From Cladopsammia gracilis (taxonomy: Eukaryota; Cnidaria; Anthozoa; Scleractinia; Dendrophylliidae): a DNA stretch of 64,000 bases. Under the pieces are notes generated by a model. The model had not been told where the DNA came from, did no database searches, and was given only the letters and a program-made list of their open reading frames with translations. The translations under genes were made by a program, and so were the position numbers. The stretch spans positions 164,001 to 228,000 of the forward strand of contig JAJGOT010000319.1 of assembly GCA_022457155.1 (NCBI GenBank), written 5' to 3'. The stretch's first letter is position 1; each line of letters opens with the position of its first letter. This document shows positions 1 through 10,117 of the stretch, piece after piece.

Positions 1-653
1 GAATTGTTTGAATAATAAGCATGAATTTGTGTTAAATATAAATATAGTACTAAATAGTACAGAATTCGCCGTTTTCCATTGCTTAGACTAATATTCGCTT
101 CGCCCGGCAGGCAGTATAAGCCATTTTATGAGCAGAATTTATCCAAGCCTAATCACGTACGTGTGCAGCAATCACTATCTTCAAGATAACCTAGTTATTA
201 TTATTATTATCTTCATCTTAAAGAACGTGTTCAACTTTCCACTGCACTACTAGAAGCCCCATACATAACATTTGTCTTAAAGTGTCTTGATAACGCTGCA
301 AGTAAAGTTAATTTTTACTTTGTTTCTATAAGTTCATTCCGAAACCTTTTTTACCGCTTTTATAAGCCGCATTTATAAGCCTACACAAAAACTGCCCAGG
401 GCTTCACGGTACGGAAAGTGCTTTCTACATGACCCAGATGGCAAATTTTCGGAAGGTGTAACATATTCAGCAGCTGGGTTAAAACTGTTCGATATCGATA
501 AACACACATCATCACATATCTGTCAGTGTACCTTGTAGATCGTTTCCTTTGCCTGTCTAAAGTTCCGAAACATCCCCAACGTCCATCGTATTTTCGCCAC
601 CTTATAAATTTACTCAGGTATAAAAAATAACGTTATCCTCTTATTCCCTGTAG

Positions 654-3188
654 TCGACAAATTTGCCCCCGTCTCACAAGATTGAAACAATCAGCCAGCA
701 ATGGAGACTTGGTGACCTTGTTGACAAATGGACTTTAAGGCCCGTGGTGCAAGAATTTTGTGGCCAGTTCCCAGTCTACCGATTAGAGCTATTCTCACCT
801 GACTCAGTTACTGTGGTGCATGGAAACGAGGACGACACTGGCGCTGGTAAGCCTGTGCTATTATACATTCTATTTGTGCGGCAAATTAACATGAAACCTA
901 TAGATGGTTTTCACTCACGTGACCTTCAGTCCTGTGGGACTCAAATGACAAAGGCTATGGCGGCCATGTGGGTGCACATAACAAGAGGTTCATTAAAATA
1001 ATTTTGTAGGCGTGCACCAACACATCAACATGACCGCCGTGACGTAACGGAAAACCACCTACATTGCCTTGTTGTGGTTCATGTGCGGGATGTCGGTTCT
1101 TGAAGCCTGTTCATTAATTAAGGGGGGTGAAACTTAACTACAGTTTTAAAGTCGTTGCTAGGGACATTATTTCATGGTTATCATTTCTCACGTATCATAA
1201 TCTGCTAATATGGTGGGATTCAACTATGAAACTGAACGCAAGACATCACTAAATCGACATTGCACATGCGTACCTAGTACCAGTCCTCAACCGCGCATAA
1301 GAATGAAAAAGCGCAAAAACTCAAAGGAAACGAGATAAAAACCTGTTTTTTTTTGGTGAATCATAAGCAATTCAACGCTTTTTAAAATCTGTGCATGGAA
1401 TTACCGTTAGACGAAAAAAAAAGAAAACCTATTAAAGAAAATGTATTAAAATACACCTTTATGACGTCATAGCTTTTTCAATAACGCGAATTTTAAGAAA
1501 TCCATGCTACAGATTTTTTATTAAGATGTTCTTTAGCTGTTGGCATTGGTTTTATTGAAAAAAATGTAAGATGTTTGAGTGTTAAGGGTTTTATGTTCTG
1601 GTCACGTGACTTACCAAATATGGCTCTGACTCATGAAATTTAATGGACCTTTAAAGGAATGAACGTGACCAAACATCATAGCCGAGGAAGTAAAGAAACT
1701 CATTATATGACGTTTGGAATTCTTCCATAGCAACCACCTTGTAGTTAAGTTTCTCCCCCCCCCCCCCCTTAATATTGTGTTTATATGTTCTTGGGCAAAA
1801 TACATAACAATTCTTACAGTAGAGTGCAGGGGCGGATTTAGGAGAGGGCCGAGGGGGCCGAGTCCCCCCTTTTCTGTTTTTTCATTTTGTAATCAATCCC
1901 CTGCAGTGACTCTTACTTAAAGTCACCTTTACAAGGACAATCCCTAACGTTGAATTATAACACTCATAAATCCAATGGAGATGAGATGACTCTAGTTTAA
2001 GTCGCTCCCATACCACTCCGGTTTCTTGGATTTCGTTTGCAAAAAAAATTCGAGTTGATTCAAGTTATGTATTCATGTATTAAATATTTGAACATTTCTT
2101 GTTCAATGTGGGACCATGGCATTTTCCAAATTTCAGCGTCCAGAATGCACCTGATTGCATCTCAGACTAAGTACTTATACCGGGGAACATATCCGGATCC
2201 CTCTAGAAAGGAGCGCACATTGTCTCTCATACAAATTTCACAGCCCCTTTTTTCTAAAACTCCTGGATCTGCTTCTGGACAATGATATACTAGTCTGATA
2301 TTCCATCCTGCATTGTATATATTAAACCCATATAAGTGCAACTTGGGAGTCTCTCCGACCACGGGCAATTATCGAAAATTATGTTAATTATCGATTAGAA
2401 GAGGTAGACCAATAAGAGATTTTTTCCTTCAAATTTATCTCCCAGAACACAAACTAATAATGACATAATTTGGACCAAAGGGAAAGGCGCAAACGGGACG
2501 CGAAGCCCCATGCGAGGCGCCTACCCAAGAAACTTAGAAACTTAGATGGTGCGTTCTTTTGCATAAGAATTTATGAAAATAACATGGATGGATTTTACTA
2601 GAACTGATTTGTCTTAGGATGGGCATTTCTAGTAAACACATTTGAAAACATGGCCACCTTATTAGGCACTTGAAACACAGGAAGGCCAAGCGCTATATAT
2701 TGTCCTCCTGTACTTGAAATCGACTTGAGGGTCAGTGCCGTTAAATTTAATCCAAATTCAAAGCTCATGACTACCCACTGGCATCGGCACTCATAACACA
2801 GGAGGCCCAAACGTATCAAAAAGAGTTTGTATGTGCTTCATGTGCTTGAAATTTAACCCAAATTCAAACCTCACGACTGCCCATCACTTTGTAACCTACT
2901 TGGCGGCATATGTTTAATTTGGTAGCGAAACTAACGTTTGTTTTTGTAATATCTTACACAGAGAGAACAAGACGCCAGATTGAAGTTAATAATGAATTTC
3001 CACTCTGTAGCGACAGCATCCCCCATTGCAATCCTAATAACTGGAAATACAGTTGCCGTGTAGCAAGTCAGGCGTGTGTGTACTATGTGGTATGCAAAGT
3101 GGATCATATAAATACGATTGTCAGTTGTTCTACAATTACAATTCATCGCTATGACAGCCTTGTGTGTTGCACACCTTCGTGCTCATAA
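654..3188 (+). CDS. BRICHOS proprotein gene A, exons 5-6 (5' part outside window)
   Basis: Two coding exons are visible: 654-846 (after a polypyrimidine/AG acceptor, ending at a GTAAGC donor) and 2962-3188, ending in TAA. Joined with a phase-1 split codon, they give the C-terminal half of the BRICHOS domain (conserved Cys in EFCGQF), an acidic linker, the furin-type site RTRR and a 70-residue nine-Cys peptide ending CCTPSCS. Exons 1-4 must lie left of the window, by comparison with genes B-D. An AATAAA at 3468-3473 is a plausible poly(A) signal. The 112-residue reading frame that runs past the exon 5 donor is read-through into the intron, not a separate gene. Confidence 0.85.
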
Positions 3189-3467
3189 AGTGTTTGAGCG
3201 TTAAATTCGTTGCTGCCAGATTTGACTACAGTAGTACTAAAGGACGAAAAGAATAGAACAGGGAAATGAATTATGAAATCACCGTATAATTTAAAAATGA
3301 TTTTGGAAAATTAAAGCAGCTCTTTTTTTTATCATAAGTTTTAGCGACTTTTAAAGCTCAGTAATTTGAATTTTAAGCTATCAGATTATATAACTTACAA
3401 CAATTATCTCTATACTATGTTTTAAAGTTAAGAGAATGTTGTGATTTTATGCAGTAACAAGTTATTG

Positions 3468-3473
3468 AATAAA
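3468..3473 (+). terminator. Candidate poly(A) signal of gene A
   Basis: AATAAA about 280 nt after the stop codon, conserved in the other copies (16429, 31990, 54476). Confidence 0.45.
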
Positions 3474-3548
3474 AAATGTACTGTGTTTAAAAGACAAGCA
3501 ATTTTATTCTTCGCCTCTTTTATAAACCCAATTATTATGTGGCTGGCT

Positions 3549-3698
3549 CCGCGATCGGGCCAGATGAAACAAATCCTGCTCTCTGATTGGCTACCCGATC
3601 GGGGAAGATGAAGCAAATCCTGCGCTCTGATTGGCTACACGATCGGGGAAGATGAAACAAATCCTGCTCTCTGATTGGCTACCCGAGCGGGGAAAGTT
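3549..3698 (+). repeat. Roughly 44-bp CCAAT minisatellite, unit 1
   Basis: About three copies of a unit built around CGATCGGG, AGATGAAACAAATCCTG and CTGATTGGCTAC. Each unit contains ATTGG, the inverted CCAAT box bound by NF-Y. It lies between the gene A poly(A) signal and a possible first exon at 3979. Confidence 0.75.
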
Positions 3699-3978
3699 CT
3701 GAATATTCCTTCGTCACGAACGCACACGAAGGGCTAGAGGCAGTAGTAAATGAAAACAAATTTTATTTTATAGAATGAGGAAACTAATTTAGCAAAAATC
3801 TTACTTTTTCTTTGGAACAACTTGTTGACATTCGAAGGAACGTGACTCGAATATCTAATATTTGAAGCTCGCCCCAGACTGCGCGCACAGGTCTGAGCTT
3901 CTTACGTAGAAACACAGGCACCCCAAGCTCAGTGTGACAGTCGACAGTCAGTTTCGTGTGGTATTTCGTAATATCAGC

Positions 3979-3993
3979 ATGGCTGCAAATCAG
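3979..3993 (+). other. Possible short first coding exon (MAANQ) after the CCAAT array
   Basis: ATGGCTGCAAATCAG is followed by GTAAGG, a good donor, and preceded by a CCAAT array and moderately CpG-containing sequence, so this could be the start of an unrelated transcript. In units 2 and 3 the donor reads ATAAGG and would be dead. No downstream exon was found, so this stays weak. Confidence 0.25.
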
Positions 3994-4049
3994 GTAAGGA
4001 TTTTTATGGGAATCCCGGTAATTGATTCAAGAAGATAATTATTCGTAAA

Positions 4050-4287
4050 ATTTCTCAATAAAGAAGCCTTACCTTATTTTCATGGTGTGTTGCTTGCTTC
4101 CTGTGTGGTTATTTTCCTGATTTAATGCGATTTAAGCGATTTCTTTCTTGCCCGTGTTTCCACTTCAGGAAAATTCTGACTAAAACTCACTAAAACTCAC
4201 TGGAAATGCTCTAAATCGCCCCAAAAGCCACATAGGACACAAGGAAACACACAAGCGAAGTAAGGTAGGCAATTTTTATTGAAATCT
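4050..4287. mobile_element. Hairpin MITE, unit 1
   Basis: Imperfect inverted arms of roughly 60 bp: the left arm runs through CAATAAAGAAGCCTTACC and the right arm through GTAGGCAATTTTTATTG. About 240 bp with no coding capacity. It is present at the same place in units 2 and 3, so it predates the duplications. Confidence 0.6.
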
Positions 4288-4502
4288 TGTTCATATTTTT
4301 TAGCTCCCAGAATGGACCGTTTTTTCTCATACAAATCCTTATAATTAATATCGCTCGTAACGGTTACTGTGACACATATAGCTTGAGCTACCTGTGGTGA
4401 AAGATGATTTTCGCGTGAGCCTGCATGATCGCTTTCTGTGGTCTATACAGTCGGTTTCTTATAATTTTGTTCCGTTTTTTAATCCAAACGTCCTTGTTAA
4501 TG

Positions 4503-4610
4503 CAGGAGTCCAAAGAACTGCTATTCGTTTTATAATAGCTGGAAGAAACGAGTAATGAGTTCAGTATTACTGTTTGCTTCTTAATTACTTGATTATTACT
4601 ATACAGACAC

Positions 4611-4677
<67 letters not shown>

Positions 4678-4971
4678 CTGAATAAAAAAGTTTACACAAA
4701 CGGTGAACTCTTCAGCAGAAGGATCCAAGGATACAACGCCACCACGTGAATTTGTAGATAAGTATAATAAAAAAAACGATGGGGCGAACTTCTTACTGGT
4801 CCTGACTGGTTTTACGTTTCGGCCTTAGCTTCGGCCTTCTTCAGAAATTCTTCGGCCTTCTTCAGGAGTCCAAAGAACTGCTATTCGTTTTATAATAGCT
4901 GGAAGAAACGAGTAATGAGTTCAGTATTACTGTTTGCTTCTTAATTACTTGATTATTACTATACAGACACA

Positions 4972-5003
<32 letters not shown>

Positions 5004-5165
5004 GGCTGAATAAAAAGGTTTACACAAACGGTGAACTCTTCAGCAGAAGGATCCAAGGATACAACGCCACCACGTGAATTTGTAGATAAGTATAATAAAA
5101 AAAACGATGGGGCGAACTTCTTACTGGTCCTGACTGGTTTTACGTTTCGGCCTTCGGCCTTCTTC
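4503..5165. repeat. Direct duplication of about 360-bp module with TA tract
   Basis: The segment starting CAGGAGTCCAAAGAACTGC at 4503 starts again at 4863, including the TATA microsatellite, the AAAACGATGGGGCG stretch and the CGTTTCGGCCTT motif. It abuts the left arm of the PLE palindrome. Confidence 0.8.
4613..4674. repeat. (TA)n microsatellite
   Basis: Uninterrupted alternating TA. Similar tracts at about 6800-6840, 7073-7125, 17871-17943, 18174-18251, 18668-18731, 33171-33245 and 40181-40267 all sit beside PLE fragments or hammerheads, in keeping with the microsatellite-proximal habit of Penelope-like insertions. Confidence 0.95.
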
Positions 5166-6792
5166 AGAAATTACAAAGAATTAAAAACTAAAAACTAAAA
5201 ACTATGTACAATGATTAAGTTATACAAGTTGTGACTTATATACATTAAGCTACAAAAACAAAGGAAAACGAGGTTACGTAACATAACAAAAGAACTAAAT
5301 AACAAGGAAAAATTTAACGCTAAAAATAACATACATGATGTGATAAAAACCTTAATTAATGATTGAAACAAAGAAAACTCCCTATCGAGGGCCCCCGAAT
5401 AATCATATAGGTCACTGTCGGAATGACAGGACCAGCACGTCTTACCAAGTGCCCCCGACAGAACGTTCAAACACAAAACAACTAAAAACAAAGAATAAAA
5501 CAAGGAAAAGAAAAAGACAATCCTATTATTGCAAGATACGTGCGTTAATTATTGTAGTTAATGCGGTTTTTTGATCTAAATTCACGTCTCTTGTTAAGGC
5601 CATGCGGATTGAGCGTAAACAATTGGGTTGTCCAATAAGCCTCCCTAGTGAGCAACAATTGGTCAAGGTGAAATGTATTTTGAAATGATCTAATTTGTTC
5701 GATAAGAATAAAGCTAATTTGTGAAATATCATGTTCAGAACTATTAAAATGTACCGCCAATTCACATGTTCTCCTATTATTGAGCATGCTAGATTTGTGG
5801 TTTCTGAAACGGACTTTAAATTCGGTGGATGTAGAACATTTTTGGACGAAATGAAGAAGAGGGGGGTTGCTTTAAATGTGATAAAAGATGCGACCTTTGC
5901 AAAAGATTTTTACTTCAAGATTCGAAATTCCAGAGTTCTGCCACAGGTCGTTATTATTCTATTCGCCAAAGTTTGTCATGTTCGTCCAAAAATGTGATTT
6001 ATTTGGCCACCTGCAATAAATGCAATTTGCAGTATGTAGGTTCTACATCCACCGAATTTAAAGTCCGTTTCAGAAACCACAAATCTAGCATGCTCAATAA
6101 TAGGAGAACATGTGAATTGGCGGTACATTTTAATAGTTCTGAACATGATATTTCACAAATTAGCTTTATTCTTATCGAACAAATTAGATCATTTCAAAAT
6201 ACATTTCACCTTGACCAATTGTTGCTCACTAGGGAGGCTTATTGGACAACCCAATTGTTTACGCTCAATCCGCATGGCCTTAACAAGAGACGTGAATTTA
6301 GATCAAAAAACCGCATTAACTACAATAATTAACGCACGTATCTTGCAATAATAGGATTGTCTTTTTCTTTTCCTTGTTTTATTCTTTGTTTTTAGTTGTT
6401 TTGTGTTTGAACGTTCTGTCGGGGGCACTTGGTAAGACGTGCTGGTCCTGTCATTCCGACAGTGACCTATATGATTATTCGGGGGCCCTCGATAGGGAGT
6501 TTTCTTTGTTTCAATCATTAATTAAGGTTTTTATCACATCATGTATGTTATTTTTAGCGTTAAATTTTTCCTTGTTATTTAGTTCTTTTGTTATGTTACG
6601 TAACCTCGTTTTCCTTTGTTTTTGTAGCTTAATGTATATAAGTCACAACTTGTATAACTTAATCATTGTACATAGTTTTTAGTTTTTAGTTTTTAATTCT
6701 TTGTAATTTCTGAAGAAGGCCGAAGGCCGAAACGTAAAACCAGTCAGGACCAGTAAGAAGTTCGCCCCATCGTTTTTTTTTATTATACTTAT
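5085..6792. mobile_element. Penelope-like element 3' ends in a near-perfect palindrome
   Basis: Left arm (about 5085-5837) and right arm (about 6040-6792) are inverted copies around a spacer of about 200 bp. Reading frames of 102, 79 and 71 residues translate identically from both arms, so the arms are very recent or kept alike by conversion. The right arm continues the PLE reading frame out of the spacer. CTGAAGAAGGCCGAAGGCC with AAACGT near each outer end is a tail motif also seen in the 4503-5165 duplication. Confidence 0.8.
5862..6332 (+). pseudogene. PLE zinc-finger linker and GIY-YIG endonuclease fragment
   Basis: The frame reads through GCFKCDKRCDLCKRF (Cys pairs typical of the linker before PLE endonucleases), then NVIYLATCNKCNLQYVGS, a GIY-YIG core, FKVRFRNHKS, and REAYWTTQLFTLNPHGLNKR at the C-terminus, ending in TAA at 6332. 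Reverse transcriptase is absent, so this is a 5'-truncated element. The left arm repeats the C-terminal part on the minus strand. Confidence 0.8.
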
Positions 6793-6795
6793 CTA

Positions 6796-6844
<49 letters not shown>

Positions 6845-6950
6845 AGAACTATATGTGTAGAACTGGATATTCGTAAAACAGTGCACAATACATTAATGTA
6901 GAGCGAAGTATATGTTTATGGAGGAAAGAAACAAATAAACTACGCTTTCA

Positions 6951-6999
6951 TCCCTACAAGCCTGTTTCGTGGTTGTCCACTCATCAGGGGATTCAATCC
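6951..6999 (-). ncRNA. Hammerhead ribozyme (minus-strand partner of an inverted pair)
   Basis: On the minus strand the core CTGATGAG (complement of 6980-6987) is followed by stem II GTGG/CCAC, then GAAAC (6964-6968), a short stem III ACA/TGT and a GTA cleavage triplet (6955-6957). Stem I is CCC with GGG. It mirrors the plus-strand ribozyme at 6991. Confidence 0.7.
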
Positions 7000-7040
7000 C
7001 CTGATGAGTGGGCAACCACGAAACAGGCTTGTCGGGATGA
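6991..7040 (+). ncRNA. Hammerhead ribozyme (type I architecture)
   Basis: Stem I is ATCCC before the core and GGGAT after it. The core CTGATGA (7001-7007) leads to stem II GTGG-GCAA-CCAC, then GAAA (7020-7023), stem III ACA/TGT with loop GGCT, and GTC, with expected cleavage after 7033. All invariant core positions are present. Such minimal-stem-III hammerheads are known from PLEs and retrozymes. Confidence 0.8.
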
Positions 7041-7071
7041 AAGCGTAGTTTATTTGTTTCTTTCCTCCGTA

Positions 7072-7121
<50 letters not shown>

Positions 7122-7129
7122 ATATATAT

Positions 7130-8620
7130 GGAGTTGGACTCTTGACCCTCACATTTTCGGTTTTATTTACGATTATTTCAAGTGTCCAAGATCGCTTTAG
7201 TGATCCTCCAGCAAGCATTTACGTTGGTTAAGGATCTGCATTGTTTGCGAGACCCCTCACAAGTTCTTTGTTATATATTTCACGTTATAACCATGTGTTT
7301 TGTATTCGGCTTAGCCTATCAAACAACGAAAACAAAAAGCATGATATATAATTACGTCTTAAAAGAGACGTGTTTTCATGATTATGGCCAGGAGCTTGCT
7401 TTAAACTTACTTTATTGTCTTGAAATACCAAGAAAAAATCGTCAAAAGTTATGAACGCAAAGAAATATGAACTAAAAAGACAAAATGACGGACGCCAAAA
7501 ACTATCACGAAATCAAATTTGATGAACTGTAATCCACTTCCATCCTTGCAATCCTGCACTTTATCTCCAAACTGCCGTTTGTATTTAATTTGCTCTATAG
7601 AACCTTTTTATCAATTTATTTGTATCAGTTTTGTGGCATTTGGCGATCATAACTATAGAAATGAGCTTAGTGAAATTTTGTTACTCTGGGGGACAGTGTC
7701 CTTTAACTCAAGCCGGATTATACACTAGCTTACATTTAAAGTATTAGAATTTTTGCACTGGAATAGGGTTGGGATTCATAGGTGTTGGATTTATTACTAA
7801 AGAGGAAACAAAAAGTGAAAAAATGCTATCTCAGATTTGGTTCCGTCAGAAAGTCCACCTAAAAATTTCATGAGGCAAATAGAGCCCTTACAAAATTCTT
7901 GGAATCAGGACTACTTGGGTTGATTATGTTCCGCTAGTTGTCTTTCAGTCTGTTGGATTTATAGCTAAGGCATCCGAACAGATCGAAAATTGGTGCTTAT
8001 AGAAATATCTTTTAAAAGATATGTTAAATCGTCAAAATAGGCTTTCTAAAGCCTTTTTTTTCGAAAGCCTTTTGGTGCCATGAAAGTCCATTCCAGCCGT
8101 TAACGTTTTAGGTGCAAATTCGAGGGGTTTTTTTCTCCCTTACTCCGGCATAATCGAAAAATAGGTTTCAGCGTAACAAGAAAAAAGGCGAGTAGAAGCG
8201 GCGATTTGGAATTCAAAAATTCCATCACGTTAGCTTAAAGTAAGGGTTCAACCGAAAGACCACGTTCATTTATTACGGAAAGTTTAAGGATGCTAGACAT
8301 TTCGATTAAATTTTTCCTTCAAAAACTAAAATAATAAAAGTAAAGAACAAGCACGCGAGGTTTTGTTAAAGTTCTAATTGATTGAGTAGCCAGCAAGGCA
8401 AGCAGTCCCCTTTTATTATTAATCCGACCTTTCTATCCGCGAATAGCTGAGCCGTCTAATTTCTCTTTCAGTATATTCACCGTCGGGGGATTGCAATCTT
8501 GGACATTTCACTAAAATTAAGAACCCCCCTCCCTTAGTTCAGTGATGGGAGAAAAGGCGCGTTTTGGTTTTCGCGCGAATACAACATTAAATCGGGGGAT
8601 TGTAGGTTGTGTTGGTAGGA
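7130..8620. other. Shared intergenic sequence, nothing recognised
   Basis: AT-rich sequence repeated in the B-C spacer (from about 18730, interrupted by the 4-kb element) and the C-D spacer (from about 40268). No convincing coding frame or RNA gene; open frames here are short and not conserved between copies. Confidence 0.6.
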
Positions 8621-8631
8621 ATTTTCTACAT

Positions 8632-8737
8632 AGTCTGTCTACAGACCGATTTATTTTTTAGCCCAGCGCGAGCGAAACGAACGCGCGGAGTGAGTGAGTG
8701 CTAGGGCGGCTCAAAAGGAAAAGTCTGTGAACAGACT
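8632..8737. mobile_element. Short MITE with long target duplication, unit 1
   Basis: Termini AGTCTGTCTACAGAC and GTCTGTGAACAGACT form inverted repeats. ATTTTCTACAT flanks both sides (8621-8631 and 8738-8748), a 9-11 bp target duplication suggesting a Mutator-like mobiliser. Also at 23986-24093 and 42263-42370. Confidence 0.65.
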
Positions 8738-8956
8738 ATTTTCTACATGCTGTGGACATCAGTTGAAAATAGAAATGTTGAAAATGACGTCGTTACAGCA
8801 GGCGCGACAAATAGTTTGCAGCTGCAGCACGTCTAATGAAGTGCTTTTGATTTAAAATATACCTTTCTCAGTTGGTTTCAGCTCCTGGTCATGTGAAAAT
8901 GACGTCGTTACAGCAGGGATGACAAACCGAGTTTGTGGCCGAAGCACGTTCAGTGT

Positions 8957-9204
8957 AATAAAAAAGTAACTGCTAGGTAATAAACATGACACATGGACTA
9001 CGCATGGTTTGAAAACCGGATGCAATGTTCAACTCGTTACCAGTACCTCGCTTTAAAATTTTTAATTCATTCAAATTTGTATAAACGTCACTATTACTTC
9101 TGAAGATGTATGCTGTAGCATACGAAACGCCAAGTTAATTCAAAGCTTTTTCAAACCATGCGTAGTCCATGTGTCATGTTTATTACCGCAGTTTGTTTTT
9201 TATT
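8957..9204. mobile_element. About 248-bp hairpin element, unit 1
   Basis: Arms of about 55 bp carry GTAATAAACATGACACATGG and its reverse complement at the right end. The inner part has a small hairpin, GTATGCTGTAGCATAC. Copies at 24449-24694, 42726-42974 and 45639-45886 share the site. Confidence 0.7.
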
Positions 9205-9356
9205 CCTCATGAAATTCAAATGGCCGACGAACAAGAGTGTTTATGACGTTTAGTGTTACTAACAGCTGAAGCATCACTGTAATATTCAGCTAAAAGAGCC
9301 GAAATCTTCAAACACATGTACAACGCCTTTCCAAGCGTTTGACTAAACATCTTTAG

Positions 9357-9455
9357 GTGCCCTTTATAATACGGACACCTTTATAATACGGACCCTTTAT
9401 AATACGGACACCTAAATACGGACACCTCTATAATACGGACACCTCTATAATACGA
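9357..9455. repeat. Minisatellite, unit about TATAATACGGACACCTC, unit 1
   Basis: Several tandem copies with small variations. Present in every spacer and strongly expanded in unit 3. Confidence 0.85.
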
Positions 9456-9998
9456 CCGTCGGTTTTAACGGTTTTCTTTTTAATTCCAACAATGAAAAGT
9501 TTAAAAGACTCAGGCATATACCCGTAGCCACCCCTTCCCCCCCCCCCCCCCCCCTCATAAAAAAAATCCTGGATCCGCCCGTCATCGTCACTAATGTACA
9601 TTACATTAGCCCTCATTTATTAGCCTGTAATTGCACTGGAAAAGGGTTGGCATGCATGTTAAGTGTTAGATTCATTACTGAGGAGGAAAACAAAAGTGAA
9701 AAATGGTATCCGGCTCAGTTTTGGTTCCCAGAAAGTCCAGCTAAACTTTTCGGTAGGCAAATAGCTTTCTTAAAACATTCTTGGAATCCTACTTGAGCTA
9801 ACGTTTTCAGAGAAATGTTTTTGGTTTAAAATAACTTCCTGAGTTGTTTTAGCTTCTTGTGAAGCGTCTTCGTCTAGTGACGTCGTTACAGCAAGCGCAA
9901 CAAAGTTACTGTTGTGGCCGAAGCACGTTCAGTGTCCAGAAACTGATGCTTGTTCAAAACAACTTCTCCAGTTGCCGTTTACTTCCTCGTGAAGACTG

Positions 9999-10005
9999 CA
10001 TAAAA
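9999..10005 (+). promoter_or_regulatory. TATA-like box of gene B
   Basis: CATAAAA lies 113 bp before the ATG in a block conserved in genes B-D. The diverged gene E has TATAAAAG at the same place, which supports a TATA role. The 5' UTR would lie between about 10025 and 10117. Confidence 0.55.
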
Positions 10006-10117
10006 CAGGGAACGTTTGCTATGGAGAAACCATAACCTTTCTCAGTTGTGGAGTTTGAAGACGCTCACAGTGGACTGAAGTCGCAGCCTGAAAGATTAAA
10101 AAATCTCAGTGAAAAAG

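Larger units (their letters stand above)
3189..10117. other. Spacer between genes A and B
   Basis: No host gene recognised. From left to right it holds the 3' flank of gene A, a CCAAT minisatellite, a possible first exon at 3979, a hairpin MITE, a PLE palindrome with TA tracts, a hammerhead pair, about 1.5 kb of plain AT-rich sequence (7130-8620) shared with the other spacers, two MITEs, a minisatellite and the gene B promoter. Confidence 0.8.

Noticed and set aside
663..1001. Open frame of 112 residues beginning at exon 5 (also at 13634, 29180 and 50663)
   Set aside because: It starts at a non-ATG codon and reads through a good GTAAGC donor; it is exon 5 plus intron, not a separate gene.
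1828..2285. hAT-type MITE in intron 5 (GGGGCGGATTTAGGAG and CTCCTGGATCTGC)
   Set aside because: Ends are only loosely inverted and no target duplication or empty site was found.
2910..3188. Frame starting MFNLVAKLTFVFV as an alternative signal peptide for the Cys-rich peptide
   Set aside because: Hydrophobic and present in all copies, but it contains the intron acceptor CTTACACAG, and the phase-1 junction with exon 5 is exact; an alternative start is possible but unsupported.
4388..4699. Tyr-Ile repeat proteins (also near 7000, 17750-18360, 18660, 33063 and 40178)
   Set aside because: These are translations of (TA)n microsatellites.
4690..4745. Hammerhead on the minus strand (CTGAAGA core)
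   Set aside because: No GAAA box or stem II at the right distance; the match is limited to the first core motif.
9355..9455. CRISPR-like array
   Set aside because: Short contiguous units without unique spacers in a eukaryotic genome; a minisatellite.
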